Source of the DNA: Adiantum capillus-veneris
Lineage: Eukaryota; Streptophyta; Polypodiopsida; Polypodiales; Pteridaceae
NCBI GenBank assembly: GCA_014529385.2
Contig: CM043950.1
Location: 155,775,545-155,839,544 of the forward strand
Direction: 5' to 3'
Length of the DNA stretch: 64,000 nt
Positions 22,441 through 35,213 of this stretch are shown piece by piece; the first letter of the stretch is position 1, and the number at the start of each line of letters is the position of its first letter. The notes beneath the pieces are model-generated. The model was given only the letters and a program-made list of their open reading frames with translations. It did no database searches and had not been told where the DNA came from. The position numbers and the translations under genes are program-made.

Positions 22441-23519
22441 CACAGACACCTGAGTGCCCCATGCAAGGGTGTAGCAGATTTTAATAGGTGGACTCGGGGT
22501 GGTGAGAGAGTGATCATGGATGTACTGGGTATTCAACTTCTCTACGTCTATCGTGCTCTTCTATTTTGGGACTATTTGAGGTTCCCAATGTTTGCAATAA
22601 GCCAGGTTTAGTGTATTTTTGTCACTAAAATTGTAATTTTTTGGCTAGATTTCAAGCTTGCCAATGACAAAAATTAACAAAATTTTGCAAGTTTTAGTGT
22701 CAATACTATCAATTCTTCAAATTTTGACCTAAAATTCAAAAGCTTGTTTTATTGTGCAATTTTTTATTTTAAGATTTCTTTAAAAAAATATTTTTGGTAA
22801 GACGTATTTGAGAAACCCTCCTCTGTGTGTGTGTGTGTGTGTGCACGCTCATGTTGTCCCACATAAGGTGTAGATAGCGCCAATCAAATCCAAGATCATT
22901 CGACTCTGACCCTTTATGCAAAGCTACAACACGTAATGTGCACGTACTCAAGGCTAGAAGGAAAATTATACATGAAGGTGCCAAGTGCGAGATTTTAGCT
23001 CAACATCATACGATGCATGAAATCTTTGAAAGTTCTACATTTTTTGAAGCTTAAGTATAAATTTCAAGGCTACAAAGAAAAAGAGAGTTCTTTATGCTAC
23101 ACATAATCTAGCCCGGGTACCACATCCCAATGGGATCGACATTGGAGGTCACTCGAATCGTTGAATTTGGATTGTTAAGAAAATTCAGGGTGAAAAGTAA
23201 ATTCGGACCAGTAAGTAAATTTGAGCTAGTCAAGATGGATTTGTACCTTGCATGTCAAAGCCACGACCTGTTCTATTCAAAGCACGGACTCTAACCACCA
23301 CGCTCACATGCTTTCACTGAAGATCATAGTACTCCTATGTATTGCATTATAAGTGCATACTGATTTGTAAATTTGGGTGTCAATCGCATGATCTACAATG
23401 CATGTGTGTCATATTTCGTCACCTTCATCCTTGATCCCATTTAACCACGTCCATGCCATATAGTGCTCGGTGTTCTTTACGACCTTCAAAATACAAAGTA
23501 GAACCACCCTTTACAAAAA
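22441..23519. other. Helitron A interior, no gene recognised
   Basis: AT-rich. The span from about 22840 to 23480 matches 32.48-33.1 kb of element B. A short GT run lies at 22825-22841. No coding signal. Confidence 0.55.
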
Positions 23520-23587
23520 CAAAGTGAGATTTCACGATGGCTTTCCAAAAAGGAAATCAAGATATGAGAGAAATAAAAATACTATAC

Positions 23588-23626
<39 letters not shown>

Positions 23627-24150
23627 TCACAATCATTTGTTCTTGTGAAAAAAACTCTTTACTCTTTAAAAGCTTTAAAAATAAAAAGGTACACAAAATA
23701 AAAGCAATGTAGTCTCATCCTAAGAAAAAAGAACCAAGTATAAATTGTGTGTTCATGTTGAAAATAATATACGATGAGCAAGGACAAAAAAAATAAACAA
23801 GGCAAAGTTTTAACAAGGTGAGATTTCACGATGGCTTTCCAAAAAGGAAATCAAGATATGAGAGAAATAAAAATACAATATATATATATATATATATAAA
23901 AGAGAAAGAGAGTCACAATCACTTGTATATATATATATATATATAAAAAAGAGAGAAAGAGAGTCACAATCACTTGTTCTTATGAAAAAAGCTCTTTATT
24001 TTTTAAAAGCTTTAAAAATAAAAAGGTACACAAAATAAAAGCAATGTAATCCCATCCAAAGAAAAAAGAACAAATATAAATTGTGTGTTCATGTTGAAAA
24101 TAATATAGGATGAGCAAGGACAAAAAAAAAAAAACAAGGCAAAGTCTTAA
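23520..24150. repeat. Tandem duplication of about 300 bp with AT/GA cores
   Basis: GAGATTTCACGATGGCTTTC occurs at 23526 and about 23820. Each is followed by an AT run, GAGAGTCACAATCA, an AGCTTTAAAAATAAAAAGG block and AAATTGTGTGTTCATGTTG. The second copy has two AT runs. The unit is not protein-coding. Confidence 0.85.
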
Positions 24151-24569
24151 AAAACCCTCTAAAGCTATGAAATGAAAGGGATCCATTTGATAAATTCCAT
24201 CAACATTTAAGATGAGTCTCCATCGTTGGCACTTGAAAACGTTGGAAGGACGCCTAACTCTACTCAACACTAAGGCTTCTTTTAGAAAGCTAACAAAAGT
24301 AATCACCTTTGTAATCACCCTTCGAAATTGAAAGCTTTTCACTCCATGGCCTTGTTAAGAGTTAAAGTAATATAAATATGAATATAGTATTAAGTATTGC
24401 TTCTTTTTGACAAAACAGGGATGTCAAAAATAAGTCTTTTCATTTTTCTACCATCAAAGTACTTCTACTTGCCCTTCACGTTTCAAACAAAATGACTTAC
24501 TCTTCATTTTTCTTAAGGTTCTTGAAACGAAGGAGAAAGTGACACATGGATGTTCTCCACTTTCTTTAA

Positions 24570-24830
24570 AATTTTAAGCTCTAATATATATAGTATAGAT
24601 GACAAACATTAGTCAAAAACCATAAAAGAGGCAAGTACAAGTATACTCTTGGAAACACCCACCAAGAATGACATGGAGAACATCAACTCCAACTTCTTTT
24701 AAATTTTAAGCTCTAATATATATAGTATAGATGACAAACATTAGTAAAAAACCATAAATTAAGAGGCACGTATAAGTATACTCTTGGAAACACCAACCAA
24801 GAATGACATGGAGAATATCAAATCCACAAG
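24570..24830. repeat. Tandem duplication across the Helitron A terminus
   Basis: CTCTAATATATATAGTATAG followed by ATGACAAACATTAGT occurs ending at 24599 and again at 24731. The flanking CTCTTGGAAACACC and ACCAAGAATGACATGGAGAA are duplicated too. The spacing is about 132 bp. Confidence 0.85.
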
Positions 24831-24956
24831 AATATATGAGAAGAAAGTCATTTATATTTAGAGTATTATGGACCGATTGTGCTTGTTATGTGTTCATCTA
24901 TACTAATAGATAAAGGGGGAGGGAATTCCGGTTCCCCCTTCTTACGCGTGGCACGT

Positions 24957-25299
24957 TCTCTTTGATCCGCTCAGTGTATATTGCAGCTCCGACTACACAG
25001 ACACACCATGCGGACTGAGAATGAGAGAATGAGATATGACCGTTCCAAGAGTCGGGTATCACGCGTATAGAGCGGATACAGCCGAGAGCTTAGACCTAGC
25101 TGAGCTAGAGGTAGAAAGAACGGAGCCCTTGATGACCTCAGCGTAACACGCAGGCAACCTAGCAAGACCCGAGAAGAAGATTCTGGACTGTGCGAGACTG
25201 TGTGCTCTGCTATGGAAGCTGGAGCAACCAATTCCCTACAACGCCAGTTGAGAAGGGGCGGCGACTGTTCTCTGAGCCTCAGCGCACCAGCAACTGTGC

Positions 25300-25335
<36 letters not shown>

Positions 25336-25672
25336 GGTGGTACGATTCAAGTGTGCGAAGTATGTGCATCATTTCATTCGCGTGGCCATTATGCATGTAC
25401 AATCACACAAAGAATATGTGTGAGAGAGAGAGAGGGGGAGAAAAAGAGTGGTTGTATTGCAACTACGGAGACGCGAAGCAGGCACAATAGCAGTCCAAGC
25501 CTCATTAACAAGCTGCTTCACGCACCGCAGGCTGCAAGAGAAGCAAGGCTTTGAGGGTATGGGCGCGCGAGGAAGCGATGGAGGTGTAAAGAAACATGCT
25601 GGGCTTCTCATGCCTCCTCTCCTTTTGGCAACTCCACCAGAAACACTCAATTTAGCATTTACCCACAAGCTG

Positions 25673-25713
<41 letters not shown>

Positions 25714-26195
25714 TATTGTTTGGGTGAAGCAGTGAGACACAGAAAGCGCAGCTGTAGTTGGTGAAGATGCGGAGCAGGCACAATAGCAGGGAAGAAAAAT
25801 CTCATGCAGTCCTCGCGGCATCGAGATGCTTCACCCACTGCAGGCCGAGAGAAGCAAGGCTTCAAGGATATGGACGGATTTGCCAAAAACGTTTCAATGA
25901 CGTGATTACCTGCAATGCAAGCCAAATGGGAAAGTCCGAGGGCGGTGAACTGAACTGAACGATGACGGCCAACTCGGGTTTAGTGCTGAGTAGGAGAGGG
26001 AAAAAATCTGCCAGCAACGACGCGTGACCCAGACGTGGCAACAAGATGCAAGATCAGCGGACGCAGCAGACGTGCAGGCGGGGAGAACAGTGAATCATCT
26101 TTTTTATTTGAAGGCCTCGCATGGAAGGCATCCAAGCCCGTTTGGCATAGAACGCTTAACGTAGAATGCTCGCATGTTGCAGAGATATGGACTCG

Positions 26196-26245
<50 letters not shown>

Positions 26246-26650
26246 AACGGTGTATAACCTGTGTGATGCCAATAATGCAGGGCTTCTCTCACATCGCTTA
26301 CTAAGGCCCCAACGTGGCCCACCAGCTCAAGCTTGGGCAATGAGCCAGTGGCAAGTGGATAGGGCCCATGGGAGTAATCCAAAGGCCAAGAACATGTGTC
26401 TTAAAAAAGGTGGGGCAGCAGGTTTTATGTGTATGGCTCGGCTATCACCAACAAACATAAAACATGCCATACAAAAACCCTAAAACCGGGGGCTCTGGGT
26501 AGCAGGCAGGTGGATGGTATAGGGTAGCTTAGGCTATAGTCACGCGTAGCTTAGTTTTTCGTAAGCTGTCAGACGTGAGGCAGCTTTTTATGTGCGCCCA
26601 CCAGCTTTGTAGGCTAACTATGCCTAAAAAGGCATAGTTGCAAAACGTTG
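24957..26650. other. Helitron interior with several GA/CT runs, no gene recognised
   Basis: More GC-rich than the surroundings. GA or CT runs lie at 25304-25331, 25674-25709 and 26196-26243. Blocks such as GCAGGCACAATAGCA, CTTCACgCACcGCAGGC and GAGAAGCAAGGCTT occur twice (25475-25560 and 25775-25865), so part of it is a diverged internal duplication of about 300 bp. No domain is recognised in the short open stretches. Confidence 0.55.
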
Positions 26651-26659
26651 CCCGGCCGC

Positions 26660-26729
26660 CACAGAGCCTCGCTGAGACACATTTTCCCTGAACATTGGCC
26701 AGTGGTAACTGCATGTATTCTTGGACCAT

Positions 26730-26760
<31 letters not shown>

Positions 26761-26913
26761 AACACACGCACATAGATCGATAGAGAATTTTTCTCTATTT
26801 TGGGGCGAAATTTCTCCTTTTCCCCTCACCCTCAACCGGCATTTATGAAACTGAAAATGGCATGATGTTAAGCTGAGACACATTTTTCCCGAACATTGTG
26901 TACGTCGCATAGT

Positions 26914-26951
<38 letters not shown>

Positions 26952-27175
26952 AGGGAAAATTCAACTTTACAAACATACAAAATTCCTTTCCTTGATTTTG
27001 TCAAGAGGAAATTTTAGAAAATCAGATTATTTTTTTGGTTTTTTACAATGTTTTTCTCTATTTTGGGGCGGAATTTCTCCTTTTCCACTTGCCCTCAGTC
27101 GGCATTTTTTAAATTGAAAACGGCATGATGTTAAGCTGAGACACATTTTTCCTGAACACTGTGGTACATCGTACT

Positions 27176-27234
<59 letters not shown>

Positions 27235-27878
27235 GGGTACTGGTGAGTGGCAGTCAGTGTTCGAGAAAAACCATTTTCCCAAACATCAAAATTCCTTTTC
27301 TTGATTTGTCAAGAGAATTTTTTTAAAATAAGATCATCGTTTCAAAATTTTACACTATTTTCTCTAATTTGGGGCGGAATTTCTCCTTTTACGCTTACCT
27401 TCAATTGGCATTTCTGAAATTGAAAACGGCATGATATTAAGCTGAGACACTTTTTTTTTTTGAACACTGGTGGCAGTGTTTGCATTTTTCCACGCATACA
27501 AATTTCCTTCCTTTTTCCTTCTGTTTGCCAAGAGGAAATTTTAGAAAATTAAGGGTATTTTTTGGGTTTTACACTGTTTTCTCTATTTTGGAGCGGAATT
27601 TCTCCTTTCCACCTTACCCTCAACCGACATTTTTGAAATTGGAAAGGGCATGATATTAAGCTGAGACAAATTTTCCCCGAACACTGGCCAGTGGTAACAG
27701 CATGCATTGTTGGCCTGCACACACACACACACACACACACACAGAGATCGATAGAGAATTTTTCTCTATTTTGGGGCGAAATTTCTCCTTTTCCCCTTGC
27801 CCTCAACCGGCATTTATGAAATTGAAAATGGCATGATGTTAAGCTGAGACACATTTTTCCCAAACAGTGTGTACGTCG

Positions 27879-27931
<53 letters not shown>

Positions 27932-28260
27932 TGGTGGATATTAAGCTGAGACACATTTTTTCCGAACAGTGGTCAGTGTTCGCATTTTTCCAAGCATACA
28001 AATTTCCTTTTTCCTTTAGTTTTCCAAGAGGAAATTTTAGAAAATTAAGGGTATTTTTCGGGTTTTTACACTGTTTTCTCTATTTTGGGGCACAATTTCT
28101 CCTTTCCCCCTTGCCCTCAAACGGCATGTTTGAAATTGGAACGTAAGCTGAGACACATTTTTCCCAAACACTGGTCAGTGGTAACTGCATGCATTCTTGG
28201 CACACACACACACTCTCTCACACACACGCACAGAGTGATAGAGAATTTTTCTCTATTTTG
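26660..28260. repeat. Tandem module array inside the Helitron
   Basis: AGCTGAGACACATTTTTCC followed by (C/T)GAACANTGG marks eight module starts near 26665, 26870, 27132, 27438, 27657, 27839, 27941 and 28144. Most modules then carry a GA, CA or mixed microsatellite, TTCTCTATTTTGGGGCG, AATTTCTCCTTTTCC, CCCTCAACCGGCATTT and a GGCATGATNTTA end. Spacing varies (about 100-310 bp), largely with microsatellite length and truncated units. A related block lies inverted at about 33185-33310 in element B. Confidence 0.85.
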
Positions 28261-28271
28261 GAGGGATTCTC

Positions 28272-28273
<2 letters not shown>

Positions 28274-28305
<32 letters not shown>
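28274..28305. repeat. Poly-C tract (32 nt)
   Basis: Uninterrupted cytosines, followed by TCCCCC. The other long C run in the window is at 58150-58183. Confidence 0.95.
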
Positions 28306-28308
<3 letters not shown>

Positions 28309-28394
28309 CCCAGCCACATGGCAAAACAAGCTTCATTCGGCATGTAGCTTGTAGTTGTGCGCTCAGAAAGAGAGAGAAAGGGACTGCCTGCGCG

Positions 28395-28396
<2 letters not shown>

Positions 28397-28440
<44 letters not shown>

Positions 28441-28624
28441 GTCGGACACGTGTCGTTCATTCCTTGCTCCGGCCAATGAATTTTGCAATTGGGCGACACA
28501 GGGACGACATAGGGAGACTCCACACAGTGTGTGCGAGGTGCCTGCCACTACCGTTGGTTGCCCTCCTCCTACGTGGCAATGTATAAGGCCAACCGCCATG
28601 AGAGAGACTGTGCCGCATGCACGC

Positions 28625-28671
<47 letters not shown>
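28397..28671. repeat. Two GA microsatellites flanking unique sequence
   Basis: GA runs at 28397-28437 and 28626-28671 inside the Helitron. The sequence between them is unremarkable. Confidence 0.9.
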
Positions 28672-28673
<2 letters not shown>

Positions 28674-29025
28674 TAATAGTGCTTCTAACAAGCTGAAAAG
28701 TATTCCCTTTTATCTCTGAGATTGAAATTCACAAGCCGGCGGGTTTAAACTCATAGAACGGCTCTTTTGTATCTCTCTCTCTCTCAATCATACCTTTGAG
28801 TGGCTCTACGGTTCTACCCACTGAGTTAGAAGGTCCTTGCATTGATATACAAGTTGGGTAGTGAGCCTCAATGTTGATGATCACTTCCTATGTCTACCAA
28901 CCCTACTTCTCTAAATAGCGACATCTCGACAGCATCATGAGCAATGTTCGAAAAATTTATGAAGAGTCAAAAGTTTCAGGGTAAGAGGGGCCATGCCACC
29001 GCCGAAGGCGACGCCATTTTACTAG

Positions 29026-29687
29026 TATGTATAAGAAGGCCGGGATGATTGGAAAATTCCACCTATTAGTGGAACTTACAATTGCTCTTACAATCTCTCT
29101 TTTGAATGTGATTTTTTTGGTCAAGCATTGAATATAGTCCCACCTGACCTTTTTTGGACCACTTTCACGTAGGTGTCTATAGAGACCTTTTAGAGGTAGT
29201 CAAATAGTGCATGACATTCATGATTTTTTTCTTTGGAGGTGATGCATGGTTTCCCCGCTTTGTTGTGACTAGTCATAACACATGATATGTATGAACGTTT
29301 AGCTAAGTGTAACTTACAATCTTTAGCAACAATTCACTTTTAACCCTTGGATGTCCCTACTAGGCAATTTTTCTCTTTTTGCATTTGATTCCTATATGGA
29401 ATGTACAATGTATAGCTTCTTTTGAGTTCTTTGTTCTTCCTCATGTAGTAGAAATCAAACTACATCCATTCTAGAAAAATAAACTAAAAAATCCACATAT
29501 ATGGTCCAAACTCACAGAACTACATCCATTCTAGACAAATCCCGAATCTTATGGGGGATAGTAGACTATTTGAAACCTAATCAAAATCCTCCATTCTAAT
29601 CTAAAATTGCTAGAAAATGACAAGGTGAGAAACAAGGATGGCCTCAAGAAAGATACAAGAGCAAACAAAAGTGAGAGAGGAGGAGAG

Positions 29688-29730
<43 letters not shown>

Positions 29731-30261
29731 TCTCTATCCTGTGTCTAGATCTACACCTCTTGGGTGTGCCTATTTCAAGGAACATTGGAAAAAGGCCCCT
29801 CATTTGTCAACCATCTTGAAATGCTCACCCTTCTACTATTTAATTATATAAACACCATGCTGGATTCTATCCCAATGATGCCTCCCTCCAATCTTGCATT
29901 TGGTGTCTCATTGGTCTATATTCTCACTCGTCTTTAAAAACATCACCCTTCTATGCCCAATTCTCCAAAAATGTGAAAACAGGTACAAATGCACTTGCTA
30001 GGTTTTGATTTTTACCCATGAAATAAAAATATATATTTTAATTGAAATGTAAATTTTTCCTATTTTAGTGCGGATTTTCCTAAAACGGGAATATTTTTTT
30101 TGCGAAAAACGTAGTCATTTTCTATATAAAAATCTGTTTCTCCTTAGGAAAATGTTTGTTTGGGACATTGTCTTATTACCCCTTCTTCAATTTGTCTATC
30201 CACGACTCTACTAAGCTACCTACCATGTCGTATGTCAAACATGCAACATGCATAATTTGCA
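29026..30261. other. Intergenic sequence, nothing recognised
   Basis: AT-rich. A CT run lies at 29690-29727, and ACTACATCCATTCTAGA recurs at 29461 and 29520. No coding, RNA or element-end signal. Confidence 0.6.
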
Positions 30262-31944
30262 CTAGTATGTGACCCGCGCGTTGCTGCTATCATAAAATAT
30301 TAAAAGAATAGTCATAAAACCGTGGGTCTCTAAGGGCTTTGTGGTTTTAAAAGCAAAGGCAAGGCCCCATGGCCTAGGTGTCCCTAACATCATGGATTAG
30401 CAACAACTATAGAAAGTCGACTTTAGGACGTGGTCACACGAGGCTCAGTTATAAGTAAGTTGGGCGGATAAATGAGACTCTTGAGTGAAGCATCTTAGTT
30501 CTACTATGCCAAGGCTCTTGTAAGTATACCAAAATTGGCATGGTTGCAAATGCCCATCCCATGCACCTTTTTTTTTTAAAAAAAAGCTTGCGCATGTTGA
30601 CGACGTTATCTGCACCTCTTTAAACGAGAGCGAAAATGGTATTTTTAGAGGGTTGCATGCTCTTACTGTATTCTCAATATCTATGAATAGCATATTGTTT
30701 TGTATGATTCATATCTCAATGGTAGAATTTAGCGTTTTACTCTTTTTAGGCATGCAATAAGTCACAACCTATGATCCTTCGTGAAAAACATCAAGATCCG
30801 AGATTTCCACCTGCTTATATGATTCACACATGTTATTATTGCAATGCCAAGAATATTCTAAACCTTCATCACACTATGTACATCTTGATCTCAATATAGT
30901 AGTTTTGATAAGCAACAAACACAAACTTTACCAGCTTGCTTCCATTCTCCTTTGTGAATTTGTCTTTGCCACCATCCATTTGATGGATTGTACTCAATCT
31001 TGATGGCTATATGGACATGCATATCCGTGCTTTGCTACAATTTAGTCCATTTTGATTATAAATTAAACTACTGCAAACCTACTTTGCCGTATGTTTTCTT
31101 TCCTACGCTTGCATCAAAATAAATTGGCCTCACTATTGGCTTGAATATGTCACCATGCCTCACATGGAACGCCTTACATATTGTCATAACTGATAGCGAC
31201 ATCCTTCTTACTATTTCACATATTGACATAGTCCCATATGACGTATCTATTTGGTTAGCTCCCTACCTTACCTATCCCCAATCCCTTTTACTTGGTTCCC
31301 TTCTATACATACATGAACTTACTATTTTCTTTGAGTTATTCTCCCTTTTCTTGAGATAGTACCTGCTTGTAGGCACCAAACTTGGTGTTTCACTTAAATA
31401 TTGAGCTCATAGTCCTTAGTTTGTAAACAATTCCAAATTCTTCAAAAGACACCTCATATCCCAACAGAGTCTAAACTCGCTCTTCATTACATGACTTTTT
31501 TCTTTTAGAGGTTTCTATTCCAACAGAGCCTGATCTTTCTATTGTGGTAACACATAGACACTTGTCTATCTTGCTTCGACTTCTGAGCAGGTGTCTATTT
31601 TCATGGAAAGGTAACATAACTGGTTTCATTTTTCCTTTCGAACTAAGTAGTCCCCACAACATCTCTACATTTCAACACCTTGAATTTACGCATTCTAATT
31701 GAAGATATGTTGTGAGTGTGTAGGAAGGACCTCCTCTGCTCCTAACATCCATCATGTAGCTAACCAAGGTGCACTAAGAGCAGCCATCGATAACACCACT
31801 TGTGTGGCAGGGATCTGAGAAATGAAAGGCCAAAAAGCATAACCGCAAGGCCAATCTCGTCCCATGCAGAGGAGAAGCGTTGAAAGGGAACTAACACAGG
31901 TACCATGGAGGCTAGACGCGAGTGCTCTCTCTCTCTCTCTAAGC

Positions 31945-31996
<52 letters not shown>

Positions 31997-32199
31997 TGAG
32001 AGATGTAGCCACCGAGTTGGGACCAGGAGCCCTAGACTTGTGTCACTATAGTTCTAACTTCTCTCGCAATCCAATTTGCCAACCTCATGCTTCCTAACCA
32101 GTAGTGGCATGGGAATAGTGGAGACATCCGTCTTGATTGTCGATGTCTATGAGGTTCTACATTCTTGAAAAAATTGGTGCTTCACCCACGCGCGTGCAC

Positions 32200-32263
<64 letters not shown>

Positions 32264-33489
32264 TTTTTGATGTGTGGAAGGCTTCTATGCTTGAGGATTT
32301 CTCAAGCTCAATAAAGAAGTATTATAGATATCAAAGTATTAAATTTGGGGGTGAGAGTTTCTTTATGGCCTTCAAAAGAAAAAGTACAGTAATCCTTTAA
32401 GTGACACATGGATGCCTCTAGGGCTCATCTGTGTGTGTGTGTGTGTGTGTGTGTGCACGTGCGCGTGTATGCTCATGCTGTCCCACATAAGGTGTAGGAA
32501 GCGCCAATCAAATCAAGATCATTCGACTCTAACCCTTTGTCCAAAGCTACAACATGTAATGTGCACATTCTCAAGGCTAGAAGGAAAATTATACATGAAG
32601 GTGCCAAGTAAGAGATTTTAGCTCAACATTATATGATGCTTGAAATCTTTGAAAGTTCTACATTTTTTGAAGCTCAAGTATAAATTTCAAGGCTAGAAAG
32701 AAAAAGGAAGTTCTTTATGCTACACATAATCTAGCCCGGGCACATCCCAATGGGATCAACATTGGGGGTCATTCGAACCTTCGAATTTGAATTGTTGAGA
32801 AAATTCAAGGCAAAAATTAAATTCGGGCCAGCAAGTAAATTTGACCTAGTCAAGATAGACTCGCACCTTGCACGTCAAAGCCACGACTTGTCCCATTCAG
32901 GTATAGGCTCTAACCACCACACTCACTTGCTTTCACTTAAGATCATTGTACTCCTATGCATTGCATTGTAAGTGCATATTGATTTGTAAATTTCGGTGCC
33001 GATTGCATGATCTACAATGCATGTGTGTCATGATCTGGTGCCTCTACCCTTGATCACATTTAATCACGCCCATGCCATATAGTCATTGGTGTTTCTTTAC
33101 GGCCTTTGAAATACGAAGTAGAGCCGTCATTTACAAAAGCAAAAGTAGTCACCCTTCAAAATTAAGGGTTGGAGTAGTGTTCTGGAAAAATGTGTCTCAC
33201 CTTAATATCGTGTTGTTTTTAATTTAAAAGCTGTCGTTTGAGGACAAGGGGAAAAGGAGAAATTCCATCCCCAAATAGACAAAAATAGTGTACAAACCCA
33301 AAAAAATAACCTGATTTTTAAAAATTTCCTCTTGACAAAATCAAAGAAATAAATTTTATATGTTTGAAAAAAGATTTTTCCTTGGGTTGGAGTGAAACTC
33401 CATGGTCTTGCTGAAGAGTTAAAGTAGTATAAATATAGATATAGTAGTAAATATTGTGACTTTTTGAAAAAACTAAGAACTCAAAACTA

Positions 33490-33529
<40 letters not shown>

Positions 33530-33726
33530 TGCCATAGCAGTACTTCCTACTTACCTTTCACGTTTACATTTCAAACCAAATGACTTTATACTTACCCTTC
33601 CTCTTTTTTTTTTTCTTTTTTTATATATATATATATATAAAAAGGTTCTTGAAATGAAGGAAAGAGTGACAAATGGATGCCTTCTTCTTCCTTTAAAATT
33701 TTAAACTCAATTATATATAGTATAAA
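30262..33726 (-). mobile_element. Helitron-like element B (sister of A)
   Basis: The left edge ACTAGTATGTGACCCGCGCG matches the edge of A at 16802, with an A before CTAG. The right edge ATATATAGTATAAAT matches the A terminus, but the expected GA reads AA, so the 5' TC has mutated. Its interior follows A closely from about 30640 onward but lacks the 17.2-20.4 kb part. Microsatellites: CT/CA at 31925-31998, GA at 32201-32261, GT at 32429-32455, AT at 33494-33526. No enzyme coding. Confidence 0.5.
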
Positions 33727-34526
33727 TAGAAGACACACGGTGTTAATTCCTAGTTGGTTTGCAGTGTTTGCGTAAACCCAAACTTATATTGTTCCTTCTC
33801 CTTGGTGTCATGTGGTTGCCACGATTACTTTATGTTGATATTGTTGATCGTCTCATGGGCTGAATATTAGATCCTAATTAGCCACTAGCCCCTTATCCAC
33901 TTATTTGCAGCCTTCCTGTCAAAATACTTTGGATTAGTCCTATTATTCAGCATTACATAATAATTGTACTAGCATGGAAAGTCTTGTCTACCTTTGGAAC
34001 ATGCCCTTACCAATTCTTGGTGATTGTGAAGCTATTGAATGGGACCTTCAAGATTGCGTTTCCAAACGCCATTCACTAAGGCTTGGTGAAGACATATGGA
34101 GGCCTGATGGAGTTGAAAGGAGGAGGGGGGGGGCTGCCCACGTGGTCATAAATGGAAAAAATGGAAACGAATATTGTATTTGTGATTTATCACAATGACG
34201 GGCCGCCAAATGTAAGGTAGAAGCTATCATCAAAAACCACGGTGGTCACATAGTACAAGTCGTGGAGGATGGTGGCTCACTTGGAGGCTGCAAAGGTGCC
34301 GCTATACAAAGCCAACATGCACGCCTCGAGCAGTGGGTGTTGTAGCCAAACCACACTACAAGGAAGCGCGTGCTGAAAATCTAGAAAGTTGTGTGATGGA
34401 TGGAGGATCCGCTTAACATCATCAATACATAGGCTAAATTTGTGGAGAGTATAAGCATGGGGCCAAAGATGGGCATGTGCAGGTGGTCGAAGCTACCAGT
34501 CAAACCAAGCCATGCAGGTCCTTTCA
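33727..34526. other. Intergenic sequence with a lone copy of the 96-bp repeat core
   Basis: Contains GCGTTTCCAAACGCCATTCA then AGGCTTGGTGAAGAC near 34058-34093, the core of the tandem repeat found downstream. A 74-codon open stretch (33974-34198) crosses it, but I recognise no domain. Confidence 0.5.
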
Positions 34527-34815
34527 AGAGTCGAAATCGTAGCCATCATACATAGTCACCAACCACAATCAACTTGCGTTTCCAAGCGCTATCCACTAGG
34601 CCTTGGTGAAGACAAAATCTTGTCTCTAGAAATCATAGCCGCCATGTCCCATCACCACCCACAGTCAGCTTGTGTTTCCAAACGCTGTGCACCAGCCCTT
34701 GGTGAAGACAAAAGGTTGTTTTTGAAAATTGTAGCAATCATTTACTGTCACCACCCACAGTCAGCTTGTGTTTCCAAACCTATCCACCGGGCCTTGGTGA
34801 AGACAAAAGTTTGTC
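34527..34815 (+). repeat. 96-bp tandem repeat, three copies, open in one frame
   Basis: CTTGTGTTTCCAAACGC recurs at 34571 (as CTTGCGTTTCCAAGCGC), 34667 and 34763, exactly 96 bp apart. Each is followed by CTTGGTGAAGACAAAA. As 96 is a multiple of three, an ATG at 34512 opens a 102-codon frame with repeated CVSKR-x4-LGEDK. A partial deletion shifts the last unit out of phase. Coding is possible but unproven. Confidence 0.8.
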
Positions 34816-35213
34816 TCTGAGCTCATGACAAAGCTCAAGAGTTTGTCTCTGAGCTCAAGACAAAGCTCTGGTAACAATAGCATTGTCACCGCTCCCTTTC
34901 AAGTAGCGTTTTGAAACACAAGTTGAAGGAGCCATGCAAATTCCATAATATGATTAAATGGTTCACAAATCAATAAAAAAAGACACTATGTGTAGCTATT
35001 TATACAAAGGTCAACTTGTGTGTACAAGTAGGATGGAGATAACATAGGGGTCGTGCAAAAGAAAGAATTTTTTTCACATCAAGAAAATGGCTATAGAAGA
35101 CTCTAATTTTAAAGAAACAATAAAATGCAATCAATGTGTTGCCTCACTTGCATTTTTTTCTCGCCTTTTGTACCTTGCTCGCTTTTCATTGTTCGTTAAA
35201 TGATAGCACCCTT
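34816..35213. other. Intergenic spacer
   Basis: Holds a short duplicated GTTTGTCTCTGAGCTCA (34809 and 34840) and, at about 35160-35212, a fragment related to the reverse complement of 16570-16600. No gene is seen. Confidence 0.5.

Larger units (their letters stand above)
24897..29025 (+). mobile_element. Helitron-like element with internal tandem modules
   Basis: Begins TCTATACTAATAGATAAAGG directly after an A. It ends with a small hairpin (CGCC-GAA-GGCG near 29000-29010) and CTAG (29022-29025) followed by T. This is the classical Helitron arrangement: 5' TC, 3' hairpin about 11 nt before CTRR, insertion between A and T. No Rep/helicase reading frame is present in its 4.1 kb, so it would need enzymes from elsewhere. 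The interior is microsatellites, GC-richer unknown sequence (25.0-26.6 kb) and the module array at 26.66-28.26 kb. Confidence 0.65.
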
